The notes beneath the pieces were generated by a model. It ran no database searches and was not told where the DNA came from. It saw only the letters and a program-made list of their open reading frames with translations. DNA of 64,000 bases from assembly GCA_026826555.1 (NCBI GenBank), contig JAKSZT010054324.1, positions 5,803,063-5,867,062 on the forward strand, written 5' to 3'. This document shows positions 1 to 12,095 of the stretch, piece by piece; within the stretch, counting starts at the first letter, position 1, and every line of letters starts with the position of its first letter. Made by a program: the position numbers and the translations under genes. The DNA comes from Tolypeutes matacus (taxonomy: Eukaryota > Chordata > Mammalia > Cingulata > Chlamyphoridae).

Positions 1-2945
1 GATACTTTATTTTTTCACATCACATCATATACATAAAAGTGTCTACAGGACCTACATATAGCCTACATACAGTTAAATCTTGTTTAGAAAGAGTATATAC
101 TCTTTGCCCATTATTATTTTTATGAAAAAGCAAGCTTCTTGTAGAAGTGTGGTAGTTTAGAAATTATAGCAATAATAAAGGATTATTACTAACAATAAAA
201 TAAAAACTTATATTCTAAAATTTACAGAGGCTATGTAAAATCTACTTTCCAATATAATCCAAAGTATACAAACTAAAGTGAGAATAATACTTTTCTAGTT
301 ACTATTGGGTCAACTATACCATGACAACTATAAAGAGTCCATTTGCTGGAAATAGGAAGTGTCGGTGGCTCTATCTATTCATCAGAAATCAATGTAACAG
401 CAACAGTTTCTGAGGTACTTTGTCAATTAAATAACATCAAGGTTGAAGTTGAACAGCTTGAAGGAAAAAGCTGCCACTTTGAGACATTGCATTGAAGAAA
501 TGTGTTCCAAAAATGAAAAATATGAAGTAGAAAGCACATGGTGAGGCAAAAACTGAATCTGGAATAGCTTGTGAAGCCTTATCAGATTTGAGCTCCTATT
601 CCTGATAATACTCATCATTTGGAAATATGTTTTCTAAGCTAGCTTTTGAATATTACATGGAAATTGATTGCTATATATGTGTATATATGTATACATGTGT
701 ATGTGTGTGTATGTATTACTATATTGTAGATATAAAAGAGAACTTTCAAACACTTCATTATTTTACATGTTTCTTCAAATAAAAAATAAAGATTAAAGTA
801 GACTTGTGTTCAAACCAGCCAATACTCGAGTGGTAGTAGTATAATTTAATGCTTTTATTCTCAAGTTAGGTTAAAAAAATTAAACCTATTGTACCATTAT
901 TTGGCATGGAAACTGTCACAGATCTAATAATAATATTTTATTTTTATTTATTTTTTTATTTTTTATTTTTAAATAACTAATTATTCTTCATGAATATACT
1001 AAAGTTATTTTTCCCACAATAAACATTGATTCAGTTTTCTCCCTTGCTTAAGATTTTCCCCTGCATGTTCAATGCTGACTGTTGAATAAACTTCAAGTCC
1101 TAAGTATAGCAGAATAGGCCTGTTAGATCTTAGCTGTTGTCCATCATTCAGGCATACATTCTATTCATTTTCAATAATAGTTGAATATATTTAGACCTCT
1201 AGAATATATTGTTATAAAGGAGGCTATTTCTTTGGATATGTGGAACACTCTCAAAATCAAGGGTTCTTGAGAGCACATTCAATAGTATGAAGATACTGAA
1301 ATGGCACTAAAAAAAACAGCAATAATTATAGTTCAACCCCTTAAGTAGTATAATGTGTCTTAAAAACTCTTATAAAAATAAAAACTTTCACAGTTATTAA
1401 ACAACTTGTTACCTTTTAGCAATGAGTTGTGTCATTGAAATATTCAAAACTTCTTGGGGTAAAACTTCTAGTAAGATATGTCATCTTTTTTTGTAAATGC
1501 TTCGTGACATACAAATTGATGTCTTATTTTCAGGAAACTTTATTGCTCTGTACACTGAAACAAAATTTGAAGATACAACAGCCTGCCAAAACATAGTTGG
1601 AATTACCCTTCTAGATTAATTGAACTGCTTACATGTGCTTACATCTGCCTTGAGCTCCTAGTGATGCTTTCCATGAATCAATGTCTGTTACATGATCACC
1701 CCATCCAATTAACAGATTTCTTTTTAGAATGAATGAATAAAATTAATTACTTAATGACCAATGACAGCGTTTGATTGGAACTCACATTAAAACAATGAGA
1801 GAAGAAAGGTAGAAAAGGACGAGAAAAGCTGCACTGAAAGCTAGGAACTAATTCATTTAAAGAAAATGTTGGATGATGGTGCCAATATTTCGTGGGTTGA
1901 AGAATGTTAAGATTTATAAAATACTTATGGTTATTCCAATAAGAAGGTTATTAATCATGTACAAAGAATAATTTCCATAGACTAGTGGGAGGAAAATTAA
2001 GTTTCAAAGGACACAGAAAGAGTAGCCTGTGGCTGAATGGAAAAATTATTTTCCATGGTTCACATAACTGAATTCCATTGGGAATATTTAGAATTAATAT
2101 TAAAATCTTAATGATATTTAATACTTTAATAAATAACAATTAAAATAATTATTAAAGAAATAAATGATTATTAATATTTAATAACAAGCAGGAAAAATCT
2201 TAGAATTAATTTGACTCACTTTGGATTAACATTCTCTTTCAGGTGTTTTTCTTAATTTAGGGATTTACAGTCTTTTGATTTATTTTGTTGTTTATTGTTT
2301 TTTCCTGTCATACAACATAAATTCTTCCCAAATATTGTCTCATGCAGCAGAGAAATATTTTGCATAGTGTCATCATTGAATAATAATATTCTGTAACAGT
2401 TTTAGAGAATGGTGTGATTTCTCTATTTGTTTTTCTGACCCCTGGCATAGAATACTATGCGTAGAAGTTTATCATCTGACACACTAACCGCCAGATTCCA
2501 CTCTTACTCCTCTGACTCTTCATTCTCATGTCCTAGTACCATCTTTACTGTTTCTATCCTTGTTTTCTACTTTTCCTTCATATTAGCTTTAAGCTTTTCC
2601 TCAAGGCTCAGACTTGGGTTCTCTGCTAATTTCCATGGAAGCTTCTTTCCAGTTGAGATTATTTCTAGGTTAAGAAACAATGAAGACATTTTTTTTTCCA
2701 AACATAAATCTAATAACTTACTTACTAGTATGTGTTTTGGGATGAAAAAAAAAAATACAGTGAAGTAGCTTCTTAATTTCTGGTAACTAAAATAGTTATA
2801 TTCTAAGTCAAAAATTGCCAAGGGTCAAAATTACCCTTGAAAATCCCTTAAATACAAAATAAAATATGGATATTTAGTTTTGTGTAGATGACCTTGTACA
2901 GTAATATGTTTTTTATAAATGTATAAAGCATGCAGTAATGCTGTG
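1..2945. other. AT-rich non-coding stretch, no gene or repeat assigned
   Basis: I see no gene and no family I can name. A short TA/TG-alternating tract lies near 670-716 and a T-rich tract near 937-975. One short coiled-coil-like reading frame is described separately at 437-544. The remaining open frames are short and have no protein character. Confidence 0.6.
437..544 (+). pseudogene. short coiled-coil-like reading frame, possible coding remnant
   Basis: A 35-codon stretch ending in TGA reads as a charged, heptad-like peptide. It contains SLKEKAATLRHCIEEM followed by CSKNEKYEVE, rich in Lys, Glu and Leu as in a coiled coil. It has no start codon of its own, and the preceding and following frames close quickly. 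It could be a relic of a processed pseudogene or of an exon, or chance. I do not recognise the parent protein. Confidence 0.15.
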
Positions 2946-2949
2946 TGAC

Positions 2950-3110
2950 ACTGAGATATTTAGCTAAATACACCATGCCTCAGTTTTTCCATAATTAAAA
3001 TAGGGGAAATAATAGTATTTTCCTCTTAATATTATTATGAGAATAAAATGAATTAATGGGTATAAAATACTCAGAACAACGCTCAGTATGCCCTCAATCT
3101 AATATGTAAA
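2950..3110 (+). repeat. MIR SINE remnant
   Basis: The order of motifs follows the MIR core: 'gcctcagtttttccat', then a run like 'aaaataggggaaataata', then 'attatgagaataaaatgaat'. These are diverged forms of the MIR segment that reads cctcagtttcctcatctg / aaaatggggataat / gaggattaaatgag. Old and mutated, as expected for a pan-mammalian SINE. Confidence 0.75.
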
Positions 3111-4185
3111 AATGTGTAATAGAGAGTATTTAATGTAAATTATATAATTTTACACAGTATTTTTTATCACATGTAAATGGATTAAAAAGCCCATATTTTG
3201 GAATTTCTGTGACTTAAAGCAAACATGTGTTGCCACAATAGTACTCCCTTCACCTGCTTAACACATTTTTGTAAAAATTGAAATTAATAACCCTGGAACT
3301 GTCTTGCTCTAGACATCTTACCTTATCATTGTTAGCTTCATGCTTACAGTGCTGAAAAATCCAATTTACTACTCAGCAATGTTTGAGTATTAGGAAGTTT
3401 ATGATTTTTATGCTCTTTCAAACTATTTTGAAGCTCCATACCAGTTTATTATTATTATTTTTTTTACCTTTTAGGGTTTCTTCTTTTGACTTCGGTGATA
3501 TATGAATATGTCCAACTCTCCATGGTTCACATATCATTTGCTCAGCACTTTGAGTGCACAAAGAGCAGAAGCTGCTATTTGATAAAGTGGATGGGGTTAA
3601 TTGTATCTGCTATGGATGATTTTCTTTACTGGAAGGAAAAACTTTCAATGATCTATTTGTCATTTAAGGAAAGGAAAACAAAGGGCCTTTATCAGAGCCC
3701 CTTCTATGCTCAGTTAACTGGCGGAAGGGAGGAAGAAGACGTTCTGTACTCCATTAGGAAAGGCTTCTACCTTTCTACTCTAGAAATTGCAGGGTAAATT
3801 TTTGTTGAGTATCCTACTTTTCTGCCCTTGTTTGCATTTTGCAGGCTTACCTTCATTATGTACATCAGAGGTAAGCTGCTTTTGCCATTTGTAGCACTTA
3901 GGGTCTGAGCTATAACCAGATGTCATGTGCAGTTAGGATAAGGTGAAGGAAGTATAACATTTGACAAAGGAAGTTTAGTAAAGTTTTCAAAGAATGTGAG
4001 CAGGTGTAGGAACAGTGCAATGGTTGTAGTAGTAGTAGAACCCAGGACTAATAACAATGGGCTCTGTTATCACTCTTAGCTGGAAGAGGAGGAGAATGGG
4101 GAATTTTCCAAGAACCTAGGGACAGAGAGGCCTGGGTGGAGAGGGTCACCTGACAAAAGCAGTCTTTTCGCAAGATAACTGTCAG
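3111..4185. other. non-coding stretch with one unexplained 103-codon open frame
   Basis: No repeat family recognised. The plus strand is open from 3486 to 3797 (103 codons, ending STLEIAG). It shows no signal peptide, domain or motif I know and no ribosomal or splice context that would make it a gene. I treat it as chance. Confidence 0.5.
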
Positions 4186-4189
4186 CCTA

Positions 4190-4391
4190 AGGCGGTCCTG
4201 CACGGAGGTAGCCAGGAGCAGGAAAGGCTACATAATTTTCTGTGCAAAATAAAAATAAGAGTCTCCTTCTGCAAAACTGATTAAAAATATCAGATGATGA
4301 CAGCAGAGTATTAAAGCAAGCATGTGACCCTTCTGAGTGCAGGGCACTGTGCGACTACACAAGTTTCACATCCACGAATCTAGCCTTGGCC
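4190..4391. repeat. probable ancient DNA-transposon-like mammalian repeat
   Basis: Less AT-rich than its surroundings. It contains 'gacagcagagtattaaagcaa' style sequence followed by 'gagtgcagggcactgtgcga'. I recall this order from a widespread old mammalian repeat with short inverted ends (start near 'aaggcggtcctgc', end near 'tagccttggcc'). The exact family name is uncertain. Confidence 0.4.
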
Positions 4392-5404
4392 AGGAAAAAA
4401 AAAAAAACCTCAACCCTCTACTCTCCTCCCTCCTTCAGAACTCTTATTGATATACCCACTGGCTTAACTAAGTGAGGAGCCAGAAGGCAAGGGAACCACT
4501 GCTTTATGGAGCAGGTCACAGGCAAAAAGGTGAGAAGAGATGTGGAAGGACAGATATAAGATATCCAACATTTGCTGCCTTCTCAATAAGCTAAAGTTAT
4601 TTATCAGAATAACAGTTAAACATTCTCACACGCATAGCAAGTGATGAAGAATTGACTTCTATCGATCTGCTTGAAATAAATAGAAAAGAAAAACACAACT
4701 AGTGCCAAATGCAAATTGGATGTCGATCAGGAAGGTAAATAAACAGCTTCATTTTGCCAAGAACAAGCTGTATATGCTCAGAAATTCCTTTTGTTATCAT
4801 AACTTTATACAGTACAGCCATTTGCTTGCATACCATAGAATCTTTACTAGACTTACTGTCTTCTTCTTTTTATGCATGGGATAAGAAATAATCCCTTAAT
4901 ATAAGCACATTTATTTTGTGATTTCCTCTAACAAAGTAAGGATTACAGCATTAAATCCTGAACCATATTTTCAAAGTCATTAAGTAAGGGCAAAATTAAA
5001 CTTCTATAAGGATACAAGATGAATATACATGGGAATTTATGACTATCTTGTACTGCCTAATCTTGTATATTTCAATATTTAATTTTTCCTACATGCAAAA
5101 ATTCTGTAGGAAATTGTCATTTCTATTTAATAGGAATTTACATTTTCCCAGAATTATATGGTTTCACACACATATCCAGAAGTATATTTATATGTGCATA
5201 GATTAAAAAATACTCATTTTAATATTACTGATGTTTATCTTAGAAAATTTACACCAAAGTATATAGCATTTGCAACTCTTCCATCATTATAAACATGTAA
5301 ACTTATTGTGAAGTGAATGTGTTTTATTGAGAGTTGAGAGATCACAAAGTATACATCTGGTAATAAGATAGGAATTATATATTAAAAATGATGGGGTTAG
5401 CAAT
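4392..5404. other. AT-rich non-coding stretch, nothing assigned
   Basis: Contains an A12-type run near 4398 and otherwise ordinary AT-rich sequence. I see no gene, RNA or repeat I can name. Confidence 0.5.
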
Positions 5405-5520
5405 CAGTCAACCATTGCTTGTGTATCCAACAACTATTTATTGAACACTTACCATAAGAAAGGCATTATGAAAAGTAGTGAGGAAAAAGAGGAATAAAAT
5501 CTACACTGCCCTGGAAGAAC
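5405..5520 (-). repeat. LINE L2 3'-end remnant
   Basis: 'caacaactatttattgaaca' followed by 'cttaccataagaaaggcatt' matches the reverse complement of the L2 3' end, whose consensus carries caacaaatatttattgagca and ctactatgtgccaggca. Heavily diverged. Confidence 0.6.
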
Positions 5521-5614
5521 ACTGAATATACTCCAGTAGTATTAATAGGAATATAATTATATCTTTATATAACTGTGAAAAGTTAATAGAAATATATATT
5601 TATCTGTCATTTGT

Positions 5615-5748
5615 TGGCTCCACTACTAAAATGCAAGCTTCATGAGGGCAGAACTTTTGCCATTTTATCTGTTGCTGAATCAGCTGTGCATCAAATGGTA
5701 TCTGACGCATAAAGAGTTCTCAATAAATGTGTTGAATGAAAAAAGTAA
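5615..5748 (+). repeat. LINE L2 3'-end remnant
   Basis: Reads 'atgcaagcttcatgagggca' then 'ttctcaataaatgtgttgaa'. This is the diagnostic order of the L2 3' terminus (aagctccatgagggcag, then gctcaataaatgtttgttgaa). It lies about 100 bp from an oppositely oriented L2 end at 5405-5520. Confidence 0.8.
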
Positions 5749-5834
5749 AAAAAGGCTACGAGATCACAGGGTTGTCTATGAGAGGAGAGTAAGTAACAAA
5801 ATAATGATGATGATAATAACGACAAAAATAATGG

Positions 5835-6075
5835 TAGCTAGGCGATTGTTTAAGATGTGTCAGATTGTGCTGTGTTTTACATGAAATTATTGGTTAATAC
5901 ACACCATTGTTCCGAAATATAATTACTATTTGTATTCCCACTTTATAAGTGAAGGAAAGGAACAAGAGAGAGAACAAGAAATCTACTCAAGGTTACACAG
6001 TTGATAACGGGGAAGTCTTGTTTCAAGCAGACATCAAATTCCTTGGTCTGAACCATCAGATTACATTGCCGCTCA
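5835..6075 (-). repeat. MIR SINE remnant
   Basis: The plus strand carries the antisense MIR order: 'tcccactttataagtgaagg', then 'ctcaaggttacacagttgat'. These correspond to tcccattttacagatgaggaaactgagg and cccaaggtcacacagctag of the antisense MIR consensus. Confidence 0.7.
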
Positions 6076-7851
6076 CAGAATTCTCAAAGCATATGAGAAC
6101 TGGTTATTAAAGGATAACTGGCAGCAGGCCTAGCAGAGGGTGTGGAACATATGACTCATTCAGAGAACCACAAATATTTTAGGAGACTGGAGACAAAGTG
6201 CCTATGAAAACGTGTGAGGATAAACCTGAAAATATAGATTGGCTGGATTACAAAACGTATGAAGATCATACTAAAGAGGCTGTATGTAATATCCCAAGGG
6301 AGATACAAAGTTATCAAAACACAAACTAAAGAAATTACATCAGAAGATTTGCCAGTTTATTTGTTATTCATTTTCTATTTTTAAATTTTTTTTTGTTTTT
6401 TTCCCTTTTTTTTATTATTATTCATTTTTTAACTCCAAATATTACATTTTGAATGATATGGCTAAAGTGTAGAAGAATAGCTCTTAATATATTTAGATAG
6501 TAATTTATTTTCTTTATTTAAACACAAATTTATCTCTTAATCTATTTAAACACTGATTTATTTAGTACAATATGTTTTAAATATCATCAGATTATACTGC
6601 TATCAAATTTGCACATATTTCCAAAGGGTAGATATAATACAAATCAAATAATTTCTCATAATAGAATGAGAACAGAGCTCATAGAAACATGACTGAATGC
6701 ATGTTTACATTATATTTTAACTGGGAAATTCCTTGGTACTTATTGATAGAATTTTAAATTGAATCTTCTATCAAAGAATTCTAAAAGTTTTACATTTAAA
6801 GGAACATACTACTTATCCCTGGAAAAGGCATAGATATTTTGTAATAATAAGATCTGATAAAACTATTAAGAAGGCTCTTGTGTTATTTTCTATATAAGTA
6901 ACATCATCTGGTATGTAGAAAAATGTAATATTAATATTAAATAATCCATGATTTTGTTTAACACTCAGGCCCACAACATTTTTTAAAGTAACTCTTGCTC
7001 CATATGAAACTATATATATATATTTAGTAAGGAAAATATGCCTTTCGGTGAACTTTTATATTTTATACTTTAGTGGTATTGTTCCTCTAAATGTGACAAA
7101 TGTCTAGAACTACTAATTTCAAAAGTGACTGTGCTGGATTGTTTTATTGTCAGTTTAGTTAAGATGAAACTACACTTCCCAGAATCCCCTTCCCTGAATT
7201 GTTCCAGGTTAGAGTGGTAAAAGAGGTACCAGTGACTGTGCGATTTGGGAGGCTGAAGTAAAGAACAGCCATGCTTCTCTGGGGGTAATGGTTGTAGGGA
7301 CAAACAAACACAGAAGTGCTGGCAGATTCCAGTTTGTACTTGCTTTCCTCTTCTCTGTTTCCAACTCTTCTTTCAGGTCACTGACTTTCTGACCAATAAA
7401 AGACCCAGGCGCATTACAAGCTGCTTTGCTGCAGACCCACAGACTTCTCCCATAGACTTTTCTCTTTTGTCCCCTTTACACCCCGCTTTGGCCCTCAGAT
7501 TCACTGACTGATGATTCCTCTGGTCTTCCTACATCCCCTCTAGATCATTACTTCCCTCATTTTTTTATACTTTTGTGTAAAGCCCAATTCCACTGACAAA
7601 CACTTTATCTCATAACTCATAATGATTCTACTTCCCTGAGTGAACATTGACTATCTGGTTTAATTGATTGATAATTTTAATCTTTCCCTTAAATACTGGG
7701 TTTACAGTGTATAGATTCCTCCTGGGAAAATTGTTATGAAAATTTAACAAAGATTTTCTTTGTATAGTTTTATCCTGTTAGCCTTTGTGACATCTTATTT
7801 GATGCACCTTTGTCTATTCACCTTCAGTCTTTAATACAGTCTTTTGATGAA
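6076..7851. other. AT-rich non-coding stretch, possible old repeat at 7075-7390
   Basis: Includes T-rich sequence around 6375-6430 and a short (TA)n at 7011-7024. Around 7150-7290 the sequence becomes less AT-rich ('aaactacacttcccagaatc') and resembles old mammalian repeats of unknown name. No gene seen. Confidence 0.4.
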
Positions 7852-8311
7852 TGTTCTAGTTTTTTAGGCTGCTCAAGCAAATACCATGAAATGGGTCAGG
7901 TTAAACAATGGACATATATTCACTCATGGTTTGAATCTGGGAAAAAGTCTAAATCAAGGTGTTATCAAGGCAATGCTTTTTTCTGGAAGTTTGTGGTGAT
8001 CTGGGGCTGGCTGCTGTGATCCATGGTTCTTAGCGTGTCACATGGCAGGGCACATGGTGGTTTCTCCTTCTCTCTCCCTTTTCTTCCAGTCCCATTGTTT
8101 TCAGTTTCTGGCTACTTCCCCTGTGGCTGTCTATCTTTGTCTGAATGTCATTCCATTTATAAAGGACTCTTGCCCATCCTGATTTGATAGGACCATACCT
8201 TAACTAAAATAACCTCATCAAAAGGTCCTATGTATAGTGGATTCACACCACAGGAATGGATTAAAGAACACATTTTTCTGGGGTACATACATACAGCTTC
8301 AAACCACCACA
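7852..8311 (-). mobile_element. solo LTR, MaLR-like family (copy 1)
   Basis: On the minus strand this begins TGTGGTGGTTTGAAGCTG and ends ...CTAGAACA, the layout of an ERVL-MaLR LTR (TG...CA). It is the inverted counterpart of the copies at 14922-15405, 20206-20604 and 53671-54147. They share 'tatgttctt' style 5' segments, 'ggatgggtctt', 'gaggagccaagg' and 'ggtatttgct'. Flanking 5-mers are atgaa and acgaa, a target duplication with one mismatch. No internal retroviral genes are attached, so it is a solo LTR. Confidence 0.75.
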
Positions 8312-8970
8312 ACGAATTTCCTCTGCAAACGTCTATGGGAATGGAAAAGCAGAAACAATCAAAGAATTGGGTTTGTCGAAACACAGTCATATAAATGTCA
8401 ATTAGAGTTAACAGATTTAATTCTGAAAGATTACTATCTTTCTGTAAATGAGCTAATTATTCAAACTCTATACCTTAATTATAAATTTTAAACCACTGAA
8501 ATTTGTTGCATTTTCTAACATTGGTAATGACATTATTTTAAGTTCTTCCAGCCTTATGGTTAAACAGGGACTCTGAACAACCATACAGAAAAAACCATGT
8601 ATAGACCATGCACTTTGGAGCATTGCTGACTTTTAAGTGTCTTCAAAAACAATGCTTTCCTCCTTTCCTCCCTCCAAATAACTTGTGGATATCATAGAAT
8701 TGGTTGCTAGTAAGGGTGGGTTTTATTTAAAGGAAAATGCTAATAGAGGAAATGCATTAAGATACTAAGTCTTCAGTCAGCTTCAGAGTAAAAGAGCTGA
8801 TCCTGGGACCCTACACTGACCCATGAACCTAAAGTGCTTTCAGGTAGTGATAGTCCCTGGATGTTGTTAGAAGTAAAATAAAATCGTCTTTGTAATAAAT
8901 CTTCCTTAATTTAGTCCCACAATATTCACAAAGATTAAGGTCAAACACTGAGTTCATAATCATAGGACAA
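8312..8970. other. non-coding stretch, nothing assigned
   Basis: No gene or named repeat. The distal part, from about 8930, may be the weakly preserved start of the half-L1 remnant that follows. Confidence 0.4.
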
Positions 8971-8974
8971 CAAG

Positions 8975-10050
8975 CACACCAGAAAGCAAGCACCCTGTAT
9001 GAAAGACAGCACAAAAAGCAAATAACTGATTTTGACCTTGAGGGATTGCAGATATTGGGATTACTAACTATATGATACAGAATAGCTATGTAAGAAAGGT
9101 TTAAAGAAAAAAAAAAAGATGCAATTGGAGAGGTTGCAACAAAAGGCCATTGGAAATGAATAGAACAATTTGAAAACAAATGAAACTGGGGAAGATTCTT
9201 GAAATGAAAAATAATATAATTGAAAAAATTTCAATGGATACATTAATCTTCATTAATAAGCAAGTAAAGAAGAATTAGAAAATTGGAAGATATATCTGAA
9301 GAAATTACCCAGATTTAAGCATAGACAGACAAAGGATTAGGAAAGAATCATTAAGAGATACAGAAAACAGGATGAAAAGTTCTAATATAAGTTTAATCGG
9401 TGGTGTAGAGAGAGAGAATAGAAAAATGAATTGAGGAAAATATGACTAGTTTTTTTCCAGCCCTAACAGCCATGGTAATATTAAAGAAAAAAATATGAAT
9501 CTGTATTATAAGTATAAAAAATAAAAAAATGATTCATGTTCAAATTCATTATATTGATGCTTTAGAACACATAGTTAAAGAGCCTTAAAAATGGCTGCAA
9601 AGGAAGTCCAGATGATTTTTAAAGGAACAACTGTTAAAATGACAGCATATTCTCAGAATCAACAAATGGTACCAGAAGAAAGTGGATCAACATTCCTACT
9701 ATGTTGTGTAAAAATAAATGTCAAACTAGATTTGTGTACCCAATAAAATAATTTTTCAAGAATGTGTGTGAAATAAACAAGCTATCATTTTATGACTATT
9801 AGATTGGCCGTAATTAGGAAATCTGATAATACCAAATATTGGAGAAGAAGTACATAAATGGCCATTTACTGATTTGGAGTGAATTATACAATTCCTTTAG
9901 AAAACCATTTCATGTTACCTTATGACAATATATATTCACATATCCATTGACCTAGCAATACTACTTATAGTATATATCATAGAAAAGCTTTGTTCTATGT
10001 ACATAAAAAGATGAAAACAAAAGTATTTATAGCAACTCTGTTCATTAAAA
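8975..10050 (+). mobile_element. HAL1-type half-L1 remnant (ORF1 region joined to ORF2 3' end)
   Basis: From about 9050 to 9780 the sequence follows the ORF1 region of HAL1/L1M elements: 'attcttgaaatgaaaaataa', 'gaagaattagaaaattggaa', 'gaaattacccagatttaa', then 'cccaataaaataatttttca' and 'gtgtgaaataaac', the diverged form of the end of that ORF. At about 9800 it passes straight into the ORF2 3' region ('ttggagaagaagtacataaa', then 'tatccattgacctagcaata' and 'atagcaactctgttcatt'). The reverse transcriptase region is absent. Full of stops; a fossil. Confidence 0.7.
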
Positions 10051-10561
10051 AAATAAAATAAAACCCTGGGAAAAGGCCCACTATTGCTGTCTATAGTCTT
10101 ACCCAAGTGAGCTAAATGGAAGCATGTGGAATTCTCAGAGATCTACTTTAAATTCCCTTCCTTGAAGTACAGCTGATACATGTTACAATGAGTGTTATAT
10201 CTTTCCTCATGCATGCCTATGAAATAAATTAGTATTCAGCAATATTATTATTTCTTGATGAGCTAGAATGTAGTCTCGGGGTTCTCCCCGAGCACTCCAA
10301 AAGGTCAATCCCAAATGATCATAGTTGACAATATACAAAAAAACATTTCTTGTTCCTATCTTAGAGTTGAGATTGGATACAGGCCTGAAAAATCATCTCC
10401 TAGCTTCTGTTTTGGATCCCAGGTGGGTCTCAATAACCTTCCAGGAAAGAATGCATTTGCTGAGTTGAATGTACATGCATTCCATTTTTTAACATTCTAT
10501 GAGGATAAAAGGAGCAGGAATGAATGAGAGACAGAACTGATATAATTAAATTCAATTACAC
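10051..10561. other. non-coding stretch with a small perfect GC hairpin
   Basis: No gene or repeat assigned. A 7-bp perfect stem (CTCGGGG/CCCCGAG, loop TTCT) lies at 10275-10292 in otherwise AT-rich DNA. No T-run follows it, and nothing suggests it is functional. Confidence 0.4.
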
Positions 10562-10579
10562 CTGGTTTTGTAGATCACA

Positions 10580-10585
10580 TCACAT

Positions 10586-10632
<47 letters not shown>

Positions 10633-10634
10633 TG
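10580..10634. repeat. (TTTA)n tetranucleotide microsatellite
   Basis: About thirteen uninterrupted TTTA units. It sits beside moderately GC-rich sequence (10635-10790) that looks like a repeat fragment with an internal echo of 'gaatgggaga...agaacagagcttg' and 'aaatgggagagaaggacg'. Confidence 0.9.
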
Positions 10635-11028
10635 TAGGCCAGTAAGAAGAATTTATTGGGGAATGGGAGAAAAGAACAGAGCTTGCTGAGAAATGGGAGA
10701 GAAGGACGGAAATACCGAGCTTTGGTGCAGGCTCCTCTAGGCAGAGAGAGCCCACATCACACTTTTAGTTCTCTATGGTGACTCCTGTTTGTGTGTCCTG
10801 TGTTAGAGGGTTAGTTTAGGTACCTGCTTAGCAGAGTATGTCTTTGTAACTAGGAGTATAAGCGAGTGGAATAGATGTACATGGTAAGTAATACTTGAGG
10901 CGTGGGAGCAGAGGGGTAAGATTTCCTAAGTTCTCAGGCACATGTAGGCATACAGCTACTCCAGTGACCACAAACTTGGGAGTGAATAATGGCAAGGGTG
11001 CATAAGATATGTAAAAGATATAAGAGTG

Positions 11029-11699
11029 TGTCCTGGTCTGCCAAAGTGCTGCCAATACAAAGTACCAGAAATCTGTTGGCTTTTATAATGGGGATTTATT
11101 TGGGGTAAAAGCTTACAGTTCCAAGGCCAACTCAAGGCATCATAAGAGGCACTTTTTCACCAAAATCAGCTCCCATGTGTTGAAGCAAGATGGCAGGGGA
11201 TCTCTGCCTTCCCCTCTGGGTTTCCTCTCTCAGGCTCAGCTGTTGCACTTTCTTCCCAACTTTAGGTGCAAGCTGGCATAGGGCTTTTCTCTTTCTGGGC
11301 CTCCTAGATCAGTCTTGGCTGTTCTGCTCTCTTCCCAAGTTCAGCGGTGAGCTCTCAGGCAAAATGGCTCATCTCTCCTCAGGGCCTCAGCTGTTTGAGC
11401 CTTCTCTTTTCTGCCACATGACAGGATCAAAAATGACAGAGCTCTCTCTTCCTATGTCTGTCTCAGTCCTTGTGAGCCTGTTTATATCAGACCAAGCAAG
11501 GGGGCAGGGACTCAACCTGAGTCACACCTGCTGACAGTGAAATCAAAAGCCCTAAAGCAATCTTAACAGGTAATCTAATCAAAGGCTTCTCAGCTGAATT
11601 TATTGCAATCAAAGAGTATCACACCCAGAGGAACAGATTAGTTTACAAACATAATCTTTATGTTTTGGGGGATTCATAAAATAATCTTAAACTGCCACA
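11029..11699 (-). mobile_element. solo LTR, MaLR-like (copy inverted)
   Basis: The plus strand starts 'tgtcctggtctgccaaagtg' and ends '...cttaaactgccaca'. This is the reversed form of MaLR-type LTRs, which end ...gactaagaca. It contains the antisense 'gggatttatttggggtaaaa', as does the LTR at 12114-12693 ('gggtatttatttggggtaga'), and both end in 'aaactgcca'. They are thus two diverged copies of one family. A 114-codon open frame at 11190-11534 lies wholly inside and is not a gene. Confidence 0.7.
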
Positions 11700-12095
11700 G
11701 GGTAGAAAGGATATAAATGGAGTGCACGAATTATTTGGAACCTATTAATCTGTAGACAACATAGCAATTCACTTTTCAGTCTTTAAATGTTTTTCATATC
11801 TGTTGTAAAGTAGATATAGATGTTATCTGGATCTACGCAGTATACCAGAAAAGCAAGAGCCTACCCACCATCTCCACAGGGAGCAATGGTCCTCTCACCA
11901 AACATATCTTGATGAGAATCCACATAATTAATAACAGGTCCCAGCCCTAACATGACCCTGAGAAAGCATCATTTGAGCATCTGGGTATTATTTTTCCCAC
12001 TTGTAAAGTGGTAATAAAATATCAGCCCGGCCAACAATACTGGAATGTGGTCAGGTTTTAAGTGTATTTCACAATTAAATTTAAATCATCATATC

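Noticed and set aside
3486..3797. 103-codon plus-strand frame
   Set aside because: No recognisable domain, no splice or promoter context; at this window size some frames of this length are expected by chance.
11190..11534. 114-codon open frame rich in Leu, Ser and Phe that resembles a membrane protein
   Set aside because: It falls wholly within the LTR at 11029-11699; hydrophobicity follows from the pyrimidine-rich strand.
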